Assembly: GCA_944324185.1 (NCBI GenBank)
Contig: CALUVI010000022.1
Coordinates: 1-35,494, forward strand
Direction of reading: 5' to 3'
From: Candidatus Gastranaerophilales bacterium
GTDB taxonomy: Bacteria > Cyanobacteriota > Vampirovibrionia > Gastranaerophilales > Gastranaerophilaceae
DNA length: 35,494 nt
The notes beneath the pieces were generated by a model, which had not been told where the DNA came from, made no database searches, and was given only the letters and a program-made list of their open reading frames with translations. A program made the position numbers and the translations under genes. Shown here one piece after another: positions 17,268-25,800 of the stretch; position 1 is the first letter of the stretch; every line of letters begins with the position of its first letter.

Positions 17268-17723
17268 TTGCAAAATCATTTTACAGATACTGTATTCTAC
17301 CAGATAGAACTGACAGCGAAGTATTGCAAGCTTTTAGGGCAGCAGGTGTTTGAAAAGTACGGGGCGGGAATTACTCCGGAAGAATTTTCAACACTTGATA
17401 CACTGATTTGTAACCCGAATATCTGCCAGAGAGACTTAGCAAAATTAATCCTCAAAGACAGGGCAAATACAGGGAAGATTCTGGACAGTCTGGAGAGAAA
17501 AGGTTTTATTACAAGAAAATTATCAATAAAAAATAACCGTCCTGTTAAGATTGCAGAAATTACTGAAGCAGGAGTAAGAAAGGCTGAAGAAGTAACCGAA
17601 AAAATCAAACCGCATCTTATGCTTGTAAGAGAGAGAATTAATAATAGTGATCTGGCAAAAGTAAGCGGTTTATTAAAAGAGTTAAGAGACGTTTTAAACG
17701 AAACACTGGAAATACAAATATAG
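17268..17723 (+). CDS. MarR-family transcriptional regulator
   Basis: A winged-helix MarR protein. Landmarks are ITPEEFSTLDTLICNPN (helices 2-3), QRDLAKLILKDRANTGKILDSLERKGFITRK (recognition helix and wing start), the wing NNRPVKIAEITEAG, and the C-terminal dimer helices. I chose the TTG at 17268 because AGGGGA lies 9 bases upstream, giving 151 residues. An ATG at 17226 lies inside the operator palindrome and has no SD. MarR proteins typically repress themselves and adjacent efflux genes until a small aromatic or oxidant is sensed. The downstream emrA gene follows after 18 bases. Confidence 0.88.
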   Translation: MQNHFTDTVFYQIELTAKYCKLLGQQVFEKYGAGITPEEFSTLDTLICNPNICQRDLAKLILKDRANTGKILDSLERKGFITRKLSIKNNRPVKIAEITEAGVRKAEEVTEKIKPHLMLVRERINNSDLAKVSGLLKELRDVLNETLEIQI

Positions 17724-17741
17724 AATAGTAAAGGTGAAAAA

Positions 17742-18764
17742 ATGAGCGAAGAAAAGAATTTAGAAGAGAATAAAAGGAAATTACCCGTAAAAAAGCGTTA
17801 TATATTTGCGACACTTGTAACTTTAGGTGTTTTGACAGCCGGATATTTTATTTATGATTATCTGGGCTACCAGACAACTGATGATGCTTATGTAGAGACA
17901 ACAACGGTTTCTGTTTCTCCAAAGGTATCAGGACAGATTGTAAAAGTTCTGGTTGAAGATAACCAGCCGGTAAAAGCGGGGCAGGTTGTTGCGGTTATTG
18001 ATAAGGTAGATTATCAGGTTAAACTGGATCAGGCGACAGCAGCTTACGAAAAAGCTCTTTTAAATCAGGAAAATGCACGTGCTGATTTGAATGCGGCTAA
18101 TTCTGAAATTGAACTTGCAAAAAAAGATTTAGAACGATATGAGAACCTTTATGCAGCAGGAGCTGTTTCAAAGCAGAGACTGGATCAGGCAAGGACAAAT
18201 CTGGAAAATAAACAGGCAAGCCAGACAAGTGCCGAGCAGTCAATCTTTTCAAGCGACCCTTCTAAAAACGTAAAAGTTGCGGATGCTGATTTGAATGTTT
18301 TGAAAGCTCAAAAGCGGGCAGCAGAGCTGGCATTGGAATACACGGATATTTTGGCTCCGATTGACGGAACAGTTTCCAATAAGAAAGTTGAAGTCGGTAT
18401 GATGGTTCAACCGGGAAGCCCTTTGTTTGTAATTGTTCCGCATAATGTGTGGGTTGTTGCAAATTACAAAGAAACACAGCTAACGCATATGAAAGAAGGT
18501 ATGGAGGTTGATATTAAAATCGACACTTATCCTGATAAAGTTTTCAAAGGAAAAATTGACAGTATTCAAAGAAGTTCAGGCGCAAAAGCAAGCTTGTTCC
18601 CGCCTGAGAATGCAGTCGGTTCTTTCGTAAAAATCGTACAGAGAATTCCTGTTAAGATTGTATTCACGGAAGAGATTGACCCTAATGAATACAAGATAAT
18701 ACCGGGAATGTCAGTTGTACCAAAGGTACATATAAGAGACTTTGAAAAACAACAGACTAAATAA
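17742..18764 (+). CDS. emrA: HlyD/EmrA-type membrane fusion protein
   Basis: A 340-residue periplasmic adaptor. One membrane helix at 20-40 is followed by the TTDDAYVE motif typical of EmrA, the first biotinyl-lipoyl half (VSPKVSGQIVKVLVEDNQPV), a coiled-coil hairpin at about 75-170 with KDLERYENLYAAGAVSKQRLD, the second half (DILAPIDGTVSNKKVEVG) and a beta-barrel (VVANYKETQLTHMKEG). EmrA normally pairs with the MFS pump EmrB. No EmrB gene follows here; a terminator lies downstream. The inner-membrane pump must be elsewhere. SD AAAGGTG supports the start. Confidence 0.9.
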   Translation: MSEEKNLEENKRKLPVKKRYIFATLVTLGVLTAGYFIYDYLGYQTTDDAYVETTTVSVSPKVSGQIVKVLVEDNQPVKAGQVVAVIDKVDYQVKLDQATAAYEKALLNQENARADLNAANSEIELAKKDLERYENLYAAGAVSKQRLDQARTNLENKQASQTSAEQSIFSSDPSKNVKVADADLNVLKAQKRAAELALEYTDILAPIDGTVSNKKVEVGMMVQPGSPLFVIVPHNVWVVANYKETQLTHMKEGMEVDIKIDTYPDKVFKGKIDSIQRSSGAKASLFPPENAVGSFVKIVQRIPVKIVFTEEIDPNEYKIIPGMSVVPKVHIRDFEKQQTK

Positions 18765-18787
18765 ACCGGCATGGAGTCTGTTCAAAA

Positions 18788-18837
18788 GGGAGACCTTGAG
18801 TTAAAAAACAGTTTAGGAATGAAATCAGATGTCTCCC
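18788..18837. other. Hairpin with GGGAGAC/GTCTCCC arms downstream of emrA
   Basis: Seven-base perfect arms (18788-18794 and 18831-18837) enclose 36 bases, in the 18765-18941 spacer and ahead of the terminator. It may be a structured 3' UTR or a small RNA. I matched it to no known family. Confidence 0.4.
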
Positions 18838-18878
18838 GCCCAAAAGGTTAAAAAAAAATTTCAGTATTACGACTCAGC

Positions 18879-18914
18879 GGCGGCATGAATTCTCGTCAAT
18901 GCCGTCCTTTTTTT
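18879..18914 (+). terminator. Rho-independent terminator after emrA
   Basis: GGCGGCAT (18879-18886) pairs with ATGCCGTC (18899-18906, one G-T pair), followed by a run of seven T. Confidence 0.75.
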
Positions 18915-18941
18915 ATTATAACAGGAATAAATTTTAAAGTC

Positions 18942-19517
18942 TTATTTCCGCAGCCAGATAAATCGATTTGTATTAGGAATAAGGCGTTTGAAGTCGTTTT
19001 TCAGGTAAAAATTTATAACACTTTTGCTGTCTGCAGATGTTAATTTAATTCCTGAATAGAGGCTTTTGAGTGCATTTAAAATTCCGGTGCCTAATTTTTT
19101 ATATTCAGGATTTTCAAGCGCGTATATAATTTCTGGTTTAACCTGAATATGACTTAATTCCACAACCGGTTTACCGGCATCTTCAATTTCTGCCATACCG
19201 AGAATTTGTCTGTCATCAAGATTTGATAAATTATCCTTCTGGGTTGTAACAGCATAGACCTTATATTGATTTTTATCAAGGATTTTCATATTTAATAATT
19301 TAGATGTATGGGCAATAACGGCTGCATATTTTTCATTTACCCAGTAATCTGCGGCGGTGCCGAGTGCGGCGGAATCTTCCGGATTATCCGGTTCAGCTTC
19401 TACAAAATAGACTTGCTCCGGATAGTATTGATTTTTTTGACCGTTATATTTCTCAACTCGTATGGATTTTATAAGTTTTGCATTAAAATTTATTACATTA
19501 TCGGAGATTATTTTCAT
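18942..19517 (-). CDS. GNAT-like acetyltransferase with N-terminal INFNA tag (copy 2)
   Basis: A 191-residue protein. The acetyl-CoA loop is EYKKLGTG (K140-x-x-G143-x-G145). The C-terminal half KSLYSGIKLTSADSKSVINFY reads as the GNAT end (I-L-x-L then FY-x-K-x-x-F). The block VTTQKDNLSNLDDRQILGMAEIE matches TTQKKNFNKLNSKKIIALAEID of the upstream gene, showing they are paralogs. The first residues contain VINFNAK (8-14), a form of the local tag. Its ATG overlaps the stop codon of the other copy by 4 bases (ATGA). The substrate is unknown. Confidence 0.65.
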   Translation of the reverse strand: MKIISDNVINFNAKLIKSIRVEKYNGQKNQYYPEQVYFVEAEPDNPEDSAALGTAADYWVNEKYAAVIAHTSKLLNMKILDKNQYKVYAVTTQKDNLSNLDDRQILGMAEIEDAGKPVVELSHIQVKPEIIYALENPEYKKLGTGILNALKSLYSGIKLTSADSKSVINFYLKNDFKRLIPNTNRFIWLRK

Positions 19518-20080
19518 AGATTTTCAGGATTCCAGATATAATCAAACTTACCTTCTTGCATAACATGAAATTTATTTCTTGTATAAAACTCTGTTACTTT
19601 AAAATCAGAATTTAATGTTATTGTTTTTTTATAGAAATTTTTTAAAAAATCCAGCATGCAGCTTCCGATTCCCTTGTATTTGCGGGATTTTTCAGGATAA
19701 GCATATTTTGGGTTTACTTCAAGATAATCTATATGTATTTCATCATTATTGCGTTTATCAATTTCTGCAAGTGCAATAATTTTTTTACTGTTTAATTTAT
19801 TAAAATTCTTTTTTTGTGTAGTTATTGCAAGTACGGATTGTTCTTTCTGGCTTACAAACCCCGCGAAAATACAGTCAAGCATTGACCTGATAGCCGGAGC
19901 ATAGACAGCATTTTTCCATTTTTTTACGGCATTGCTTACAGCTTTGACATCAGCTTCATTTACCCCGTCAATCTGTACAATGCTTACTTTTCTGGGAGAA
20001 TAAACTTTTGTCAGAAGGTCACGCTGCTGAACACTGCCGTTTGTTATATATCTTGCGCCGAAAGTTATTGAATTTATCAT
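19514..20080 (-). CDS. GNAT-like acetyltransferase with N-terminal ITFGA tag (copy 1)
   Basis: A 188-residue GNAT-like protein. The N-terminus MINSITFGARY carries the clearest tag in the window (residues 5-9). The acetyl-CoA loop is K134YKGIG139, preceded by the AEID and IHIDYLEVNPKYA strands, and followed by FLKNFYKKTITLNSDFKVTE and FYTRNKF near the end. The middle KKWKNAVYAPAIRSMLDC is not typical of small GNATs. It is translationally coupled to its paralog. Its target is not predictable; nearby genes give no hint. Confidence 0.65.
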   Translation of the reverse strand: MINSITFGARYITNGSVQQRDLLTKVYSPRKVSIVQIDGVNEADVKAVSNAVKKWKNAVYAPAIRSMLDCIFAGFVSQKEQSVLAITTQKKNFNKLNSKKIIALAEIDKRNNDEIHIDYLEVNPKYAYPEKSRKYKGIGSCMLDFLKNFYKKTITLNSDFKVTEFYTRNKFHVMQEGKFDYIWNPENL

Positions 20081-20115
20081 AGTACCGTTATTAAAACACG
20101 TAAAAATTATTTTTG

Positions 20116-22101
20116 TCAGTCAATAACTTTTAATACTTCATAAATATTCATCTTATGAGACTTCCCTCTGATTTCAACATCGGAAATCTTCATAACATCA
20201 ATAAAACTTTTTGTCTCTTCATAAGTCGAGGCGCTTATTAATATTTTTGTTTTATAAACTTTGTTATAACTCTCCAGCCTGCTTGCAAGGTTTACCGTAT
20301 CACCGATAACCGTGTATTCCATACGGTTAACCGAGCCGATATTACCGACAAAAACTTCGCCAGTATTAATCCCGATTCCGATTTCAATTTTCGGCTTGCC
20401 TTCTCCTGCCCATTTTTTCTGGAGTTCTTTTACTTTGAGAAGCATTTCATACCCGCAGCGGACAGCGTTAGAAGCGTGGTTTTTGTCCTGAATCGGCTCT
20501 CCGAATATTGCCATAACAGCGTCACCTATGAATTTGTTTATAATTCCGTTGTATTTGGAAATAATAGGCTCCATCTCGGTAAAATATTCATTAAGGATTT
20601 CCGAAACCTGCTGGGCAGACATAGTTTCAGACATTGATGTAAATCCTCTTATATCCGCAAAAAGAACCGTAACAGTTGCTTTCTTTCCGCCGAGCCCGAG
20701 GTTGTCGATATTTTGTATAACCCTTTTCATAACATCTTCGGACATATATTTGCCCATAGCGGATTTAACCTTTTCTTTGCTTCTGTTTTCAAGCACAAAT
20801 TTGTGGGTATATCCGACAAGCATTGTTACAATAAACATTACCGGCGGAGTCATGACATTGATTACAATTCCGGAGTAAAAACATATTGAAGCCAGAACAA
20901 TGTATCCGGCAATAATACTGACAGAAAGTCCGATTGATTTAAATAAATCACAAAGTCTTATAATTCCGTATACAATAAGCATTCCCATAATTGTTACAAG
21001 AAGATTGATTGAATGCGGAAGAACTTTTAAGAAATCATTGTGGATAATATTATCAATAGCTGTCGCCTGAATATCAACCCCCGGGTGGTTTGAAATAACA
21101 GGAGTGTTCTTGTTATCGTTCAAACCGGTTCCTGCCGGAACATTAGCCCCTATTACAACAATTTTGTCTTTAAAAATTTCCGGATTTATAACCGGCTCCA
21201 TGCCTTTTGACAGATTATCAAAAGAGTCCATTACGTCAACCGCGGAAATTTTTGTATGTGAATATCCTTCTTTATTGAGTTTATAGAATTTAAGCGGCAC
21301 AATTGACTGATATTTTGTTGTGCGCTGCAAAATTTTGTAGTTAAGTTCCGGAAAATAAATTGACGAATTTGTCACAACCATCTCAGGATTATCGTTTTTC
21401 ATCAAAAATGCTTTCATAGCTACAGAGGGGTAAATATTTCCTTTGTATTTGAGAATATATTCATGGTTTCTGAAAACTTCATCCATAGAGTAAGACGAGA
21501 GGCTGCCGTTAATAAATCCCGGAAGCATTGAAACTGAACCTGCATTTTTTACTGAATCAAAGTATGGTTTTGGAAACGGCATTAAGCTTGAATAAAAATC
21601 CGGCATAGATGTGGTTTTATCAACGGCTTTTACGGCAAATTTTTTGAATGCACTATCATAAACGTCTCCAAAAGCTTCGCTCTGCCAGCCCGCAACAGAC
21701 GGCATAAATCCCACAATAAGATTATCCAGTTTGCTTACGGAATTAAAAAATTTACGGTCGGATTCAGGATAATCACTGTCTAAAGTGGCAATTATTGAAT
21801 CATGAACCACAAGCGCCGGATGCGCGTATTTTTGAAAATAATCATAAATTTTGCAGTTCAATTCTCTTTTCCACGGCCAGCGGTATTTGTCAACAGTTTT
21901 GGAGTCGATTACAACAAGTATGACGTCATCGCTTCCGTAAACCTGTTTTTTATTATCAAACGGAAGTTTTTCAGTCAGAGCATGTTTCACCATAAAATCA
22001 TACCCTTTAGGCTCAACAAAATTGTAAGTTACAAAATATACAAATATTAAACCTGCAAAAATTATTATACTTAATGTTAATGCTTTGATTTTGTTAAACA
22101 T
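20116..22101 (-). CDS. CHASE2-domain class III adenylate cyclase
   Basis: A 661-residue membrane sensor. An N-terminal helix (7-27) leads to an extracytoplasmic CHASE2 domain (about 30-350: VILVVIDSKTVDKYRWPWKRE, in short DSKTVDKYRWPW; later KDKIVVIGAN and GVDIQATAIDNI). Three helices follow (about 364-432), then a cyclase domain. Metal-binding D483 (FADIRGFTS) and D527 (NKFIGDAVMAIFG) are present, with K523 and D601 (VIGDTVNLASRLE) in the adenine-selecting positions and R608, so ATP is the expected substrate. CHASE2 cyclases are common in cyanobacteria. SD AAAGGAAC supports the start. No cAMP receptor is in view. Confidence 0.92.
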   Translation of the reverse strand: MFNKIKALTLSIIIFAGLIFVYFVTYNFVEPKGYDFMVKHALTEKLPFDNKKQVYGSDDVILVVIDSKTVDKYRWPWKRELNCKIYDYFQKYAHPALVVHDSIIATLDSDYPESDRKFFNSVSKLDNLIVGFMPSVAGWQSEAFGDVYDSAFKKFAVKAVDKTTSMPDFYSSLMPFPKPYFDSVKNAGSVSMLPGFINGSLSSYSMDEVFRNHEYILKYKGNIYPSVAMKAFLMKNDNPEMVVTNSSIYFPELNYKILQRTTKYQSIVPLKFYKLNKEGYSHTKISAVDVMDSFDNLSKGMEPVINPEIFKDKIVVIGANVPAGTGLNDNKNTPVISNHPGVDIQATAIDNIIHNDFLKVLPHSINLLVTIMGMLIVYGIIRLCDLFKSIGLSVSIIAGYIVLASICFYSGIVINVMTPPVMFIVTMLVGYTHKFVLENRSKEKVKSAMGKYMSEDVMKRVIQNIDNLGLGGKKATVTVLFADIRGFTSMSETMSAQQVSEILNEYFTEMEPIISKYNGIINKFIGDAVMAIFGEPIQDKNHASNAVRCGYEMLLKVKELQKKWAGEGKPKIEIGIGINTGEVFVGNIGSVNRMEYTVIGDTVNLASRLESYNKVYKTKILISASTYEETKSFIDVMKISDVEIRGKSHKMNIYEVLKVID

Positions 22102-22115
22102 GGTTGTTCCTTTTT

Positions 22116-22734
22116 GTTTAGTGAATGGTGAGGAGTGAAGAAAATGTAGAATGGTGACTGAGTGATTGAGTGACTAAGTGACTAAGCTCTGTAGGTTGGG
22201 TGAAATCCGACAATAACTTACACGATGCCTGTGGAGCAAGCTCCACACTACTTAACTTCATACTATTTAACTTTCCCCTCGCCCCTTGTGGGAGAGGGAG
22301 CAGCCGTTCTTGAGCCGGATGGCGAAAGTTACGGATGCGGGTGAGGGGTTAACCCCGTTTAAGATTGCTTCGAGCTGTCTTGGCTGTTCCCTCGCAATGA
22401 CGCTGGGTCTGTCGACTTACTTCATGACTAAAATCATTTACCCCCGCAATGACGCCAGATTTGTCGGCTTACTTCACAACTAAAATCATTTACCCCCGCA
22501 ATGACGTCGGGCTTGTAGGTTCACCTGACAACCCAAATACATTTAACCCTGCAGTCACTCAGTCACCGGTTTTTATATATTTTATTCAGTTGTCAAATGT
22601 TAGTTATTGTTGGGTTTCACCCAACCTACAGTTTTATTATCACAGTCACCAACAACTCCTCTTGATCACTTGGTCACCTGGTCACTTGATCACTGCAAAA
22701 CATACATTCACTATTCACTACCCAACTACTATTT
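22116..22734. repeat. Intergenic repeat island 2
   Basis: There is no gene in this 669-base spacer. It contains an octamer run (TGACTGAG-like, 22154-22187), an inverted GTTATTG-type hairpin (22190-22217) and a perfect 18-base palindrome TGTGGAGCAAGCTCCACA (22230-22247). A hairpin with CCCCTCGCCC/GGGTGAGGGG arms spans 22275-22348. A family-B relative is at 22363-22401. Three 52-base units begin with CAATGACG at 22395, 22447 and 22499. A further hairpin is at 22603-22630, and the 47-base block shared with island 1 is at 22650-22696. Confidence 0.85.
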
Positions 22735-22735
22735 A

Positions 22736-22744
22736 TGTTATAAT
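22736..22744 (+). promoter_or_regulatory. Extended -10 promoter for eda-kdgK-csaB
   Basis: TGTTATAAT: a TG one base before a perfect TATAAT. Transcription would start near 22751, just ahead of the SD AAAAGGA and the eda ATG at 22771. The same TGTTATAATAAATT string occurs before the gene at 26662. Confidence 0.6.
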
Positions 22745-22770
22745 AAATTATTAGAAAAGGATACATACAA

Positions 22771-23400
22771 ATGAGTGAGAATTATATTGGAATTATAAAG
22801 GAAGATAAGGTTTACCCGATAATAAGGACAAAAGAGCCGGAGCAGGCAATAGAGACAGCAAAGGCGCTTGTAGAGGGCGGAATACGGGTTCTGGAAATTA
22901 ATGTTGAGAATCCTTCCTTGTACAAAGCAATATCGGAGGTTTCAAAATTTGCACACGTATGCGCGGGCGGAATAATAACTGCAATGCAGGCGGATGCGGC
23001 GTTTGAGAGCGGAGCAAAACTCATTGCTTCTCCAATTTTTCAGATGAATATGGTTAAGATTTCCAAAAACAGAAGAGTTCCGTTTATTGCCGGCGCTTCA
23101 ACAGCTAATGAAGCTTATAACGCGTGGAAATCAAGAATACCGCTTATAAAGCTTTATCCGACAGACGCTATGGGCGGGGTTCAGTATATTGAAGAAATTT
23201 TAAGACAAATGCCGTTTTTGAGCCTTATGCCGACAGGGAATATTAAACTGGGTGAAGTCGTAACGTACATAAAAGCAGGCGCTGCAGCTGTAGGCGTGGG
23301 AAGAGACTTCTATCTCGGATTTACTCCAAAAGAAATCACCCAGCGCACAAAAGAGATTATAAAAGAAGTTAAGGATTTCACTGAATGGACTCAAAAGTAG
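22771..23400 (+). CDS. eda: 2-keto-3-deoxy-6-phosphogluconate aldolase
   Basis: A 209-residue class I aldolase cleaving KDPG to pyruvate and glyceraldehyde 3-phosphate (Entner-Doudoroff pathway). It shows YPIIRTKEPEQA (15-26), RVLEINVENP (39-48; E42 the catalytic acid), CAGGIITAMQADAA (64-77), IKLYPTDAMGG (126-136; Schiff-base K127) and TGNI...VGVGRDF for phosphate binding. These match the KDPG/KHG aldolase family. It may also act on related keto-acids. It overlaps kdgK by 16 bases, so the two are translated together. Confidence 0.92.
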   Translation: MSENYIGIIKEDKVYPIIRTKEPEQAIETAKALVEGGIRVLEINVENPSLYKAISEVSKFAHVCAGGIITAMQADAAFESGAKLIASPIFQMNMVKISKNRRVPFIAGASTANEAYNAWKSRIPLIKLYPTDAMGGVQYIEEILRQMPFLSLMPTGNIKLGEVVTYIKAGAAAVGVGRDFYLGFTPKEITQRTKEIIKEVKDFTEWTQK

Positions 23401-24320
23401 ATATTGCAATTATCGGCGAATGTTTGATAGAACTGTCTGCAAACGGAACACTTGCAGATACGTCGACTCTTAATAAATACTTCGGCGGAGACACCGTAAC
23501 AACTGCCGTTGCAATAGCAAGACTCGGCGGAAACGTTACTTATGTTACAAAAGTCGGAAATGACGGCTTTAGCGAATTTATTCTGTCAAGCCTCCGGAAA
23601 GAAGGAATTGACACTTCTCTTATCAAAACCGGTGATGAACAGAACGGAATGTATATTGTATCAAGAACTCCGGAGAAGAACGAACTTTTGTATTACAAGC
23701 GCAAAACCGCCGCTGCAAAATTATCTATAGAAGATTTGCCGGAAGATTGCATAAAAAAACTCAAACTAATCTATTCAACAGGTGTAGTCCAATCATTGAG
23801 CGCCTGCTCAAGAGAACTGGTGAGGGAAGCTTTTAAAATAGCAAAAGAAAACGATGTCTTAACCGCGTATGACCCTAATTACACCTCCTGTTTTATGAAT
23901 TCTGCAGACACAAAAGAGTATTTTGAAGAAATTGTTGAGTTTACGGATATTATATTTTTGAGCCTGAAAAATGATGCCGTAAAATTATACGAGATTGATT
24001 CCATGGAAAAAGTTATGAAATACTTCTGGGATAAAGGAGTTAAGATTGTTGTTGTAAAATCCCATGTTGATAACGGATATTATACGGGCTATAAGGGTGA
24101 GATTAGTTTTACCAATTTTTACAACACTCAGAAAGCAATAGATATAACGGCTTCCGGAGATGTATTTAACGGCGGATTTTTGTACGCACTAACTAACGGA
24201 CATACGCCTGTTGAGGCGACTAAGTTTGCAGCAGTAGTTTCAGGACTTCAAACCCAAAACTACGGAGCTATTCAGGCAATACCTTACAAAAACGCCGTTC
24301 TGGAGAATTTGCAGCAATGA
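23385..24320 (+). CDS. kdgK: 2-keto-3-deoxygluconate kinase (PfkB family)
   Basis: A 311-residue ribokinase/PfkB sugar kinase. The N-terminal GECLIELSANG and FGGDTVTTAVAIARLGGNV give the substrate side; the C-terminal ITASGDVFNGGFLYAL holds the anion hole and catalytic D259 (usual GAGD is ASGD). Next to a KDPG aldolase the likely substrate is 2-keto-3-deoxygluconate, made into KDPG. Together the pair would feed uronate- or aldonate-derived KDG into glycolysis. No KDG-producing enzyme is in view. It overlaps csaB by 4 bases (ATGA). Confidence 0.88.
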   Translation: MDSKVDIAIIGECLIELSANGTLADTSTLNKYFGGDTVTTAVAIARLGGNVTYVTKVGNDGFSEFILSSLRKEGIDTSLIKTGDEQNGMYIVSRTPEKNELLYYKRKTAAAKLSIEDLPEDCIKKLKLIYSTGVVQSLSACSRELVREAFKIAKENDVLTAYDPNYTSCFMNSADTKEYFEEIVEFTDIIFLSLKNDAVKLYEIDSMEKVMKYFWDKGVKIVVVKSHVDNGYYTGYKGEISFTNFYNTQKAIDITASGDVFNGGFLYALTNGHTPVEATKFAAVVSGLQTQNYGAIQAIPYKNAVLENLQQ

Positions 24321-25249
24321 CAAAATACGTTGTATCCGGATATATCGGATTTGATAACTTCGGAGACGAAGCTATTGCAAGGGTTTTGACCGACAGGTTG
24401 AAAAGAGAGGGAGCGGAAAAAATTACTCTAATTTCTTCCAACCCGCAAAAAACCGCACAAATCCACGGAGTTGAAAGCTGCGGAATGCTTGATTTCTTTA
24501 AGAGTATAAAGGAATCTGACGTTTTAATCTCCGGCGGCGGAAGTCTTTTGCAGGATGTAACAAGCTTCAAGAGCCTCTTATATTACCTCGGAGTAATTTT
24601 TACGGCGCTTTTTTCAGGGAAAAAAGTTGAAATATATTCGCAGGGCATAGGTCCTATCCGCTCAAAAGCCGGACAAATTTTAACCCGTCTTGCGCTTAAA
24701 AACGCTTCAAAAATTTCAGTAAGAGACAAAAAATCACAAGAGCTTCTCCTAAAGTGGGGGATTAAATCAGAGCTGGTCAAAGACCCGATTTTTAGCCTGG
24801 AGCTTCCGCATAAAAATAAAAAAGGAACCGTCGGGATTCAATTAAGGGATTTTCCGACTCTTACGGATAAATTCCTGAACGCTCTTGCGGATGAAGTTAT
24901 AAAAAGATTTCCGGATAAAAAAATACAAATAATCTCTCTTCAAGACAGCATTGACCTTGAAGTATGCGAAAAATTTAAACGAATACTTTCTAAAAAAGAG
25001 CGGGAAGAAAATGTTGAAGTTTTGAGCGGGCTTTCAATCAATGAAGTTTTTGATGTGATTTCAAATCTAGAATACTTGATTGCAATGCGCTTTCACGCAA
25101 ACGTTGCGGCAATAAAATCCGGAGTAAAAACACTTGCTATAAATTATGATATAAAAATTAAAAAACTTGCGGAAGAATACAGTCTGCCGTTAGTTGAACT
25201 TAACCGGAAAGGTTTTGAAAAAGAATTTGATACATTTATTCAGGGTTAA
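24317..25249 (+). CDS. csaB: CsaB-like polysaccharide pyruvyl transferase
   Basis: The 310-residue protein fits CsaB, which adds pyruvate ketals to cell-wall polysaccharide and anchors S-layer proteins in some bacteria. It has GYIGFDNFGDEAIA (8-21), DVLISGGGSLLQDVTS (69-84), YSQGIGPIRSKAG, the SVRDKKS segment and, in the C-terminal half, VEVLSGLS and AMRFHANVAAIKSGVKTLAINYD. It is in one operon with eda and kdgK, probably for convenience and not for a shared pathway. Phosphoenolpyruvate is the expected donor. Confidence 0.88.
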   Translation: MTKYVVSGYIGFDNFGDEAIARVLTDRLKREGAEKITLISSNPQKTAQIHGVESCGMLDFFKSIKESDVLISGGGSLLQDVTSFKSLLYYLGVIFTALFSGKKVEIYSQGIGPIRSKAGQILTRLALKNASKISVRDKKSQELLLKWGIKSELVKDPIFSLELPHKNKKGTVGIQLRDFPTLTDKFLNALADEVIKRFPDKKIQIISLQDSIDLEVCEKFKRILSKKEREENVEVLSGLSINEVFDVISNLEYLIAMRFHANVAAIKSGVKTLAINYDIKIKKLAEEYSLPLVELNRKGFEKEFDTFIQG

Positions 25250-25379
25250 AAATTTTCCAATTAAAGAATTAGTCTGCTTGTGATATTTTGCAGGGAATGA
25301 CAAATTTTAATTCTCCATACCTTAGTTATAGATTTTTTATAATTTCGGATAATTAATCTTTTTTGAAAGAAATATTAAA

Positions 25380-25715
25380 ATGATAAGTATGGAAATCCGC
25401 TCGTCACAAAAATTTTGCATAATTACCCCGCTCAGTCCGCGCCTTGATGCGCGTGAAACATGCCGTTTGAGAGAAGAAATTAATCTTCATCCGGACAAAC
25501 TTATAGGTATTGACCTTAATTATGTTGAAGACTGTACAATAGATTTTCTGGAACTGGCAAAAAAATTGCATGCCGGATTTTTTAACATTCAGTCGGATAT
25601 TTTTTCATTGTTTATAGTCATGGACATTGATAAATCAACAGAACTTTATACAACGGAAGAAGATTTTATTACCGGAAAACGACGGCTTTTAAACCGCAGA
25701 TTTAGCGTCGTATAG
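25380..25715 (+). CDS. Small STAS-like protein
   Basis: A 111-residue protein with a STAS-like layout: a strand KFCIITPLSPRLDARETCRL, in short IITPLSPRLDA, then LIGIDLNYVEDCTIDFLELAKKL (strand plus helix, the usual lDls-x-v-x-x-id turn) and SLFIVMDIDKSTELY. The residue after the CTID motif is Phe, with no conserved phosphorylatable Ser. No kinase or sigma gene is adjacent. STAS proteins act in partner switching or transport regulation. The SD GAAAG is weak. A second ATG lies three codons in. Confidence 0.5.
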   Translation: MISMEIRSSQKFCIITPLSPRLDARETCRLREEINLHPDKLIGIDLNYVEDCTIDFLELAKKLHAGFFNIQSDIFSLFIVMDIDKSTELYTTEEDFITGKRRLLNRRFSVV

Positions 25716-25758
25716 CGCGTAAATACTGACGATTAAGTGTATAAATTATACATAAGGG

Positions 25759-25787
25759 TTGAAAAATTTTCTTTTTTGTATTAATAT
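25759..25787 (+). promoter_or_regulatory. Promoter ahead of the candidate structured RNA
   Basis: TTGAAA (25759-25764) and TAATAT (25782-25787) with 17-base spacing. A start near 25794 would place the transcript's 5' end just before the first arm of the long stem at 25801. Confidence 0.5.
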
Positions 25788-25800
25788 ATTGGAGACATAA

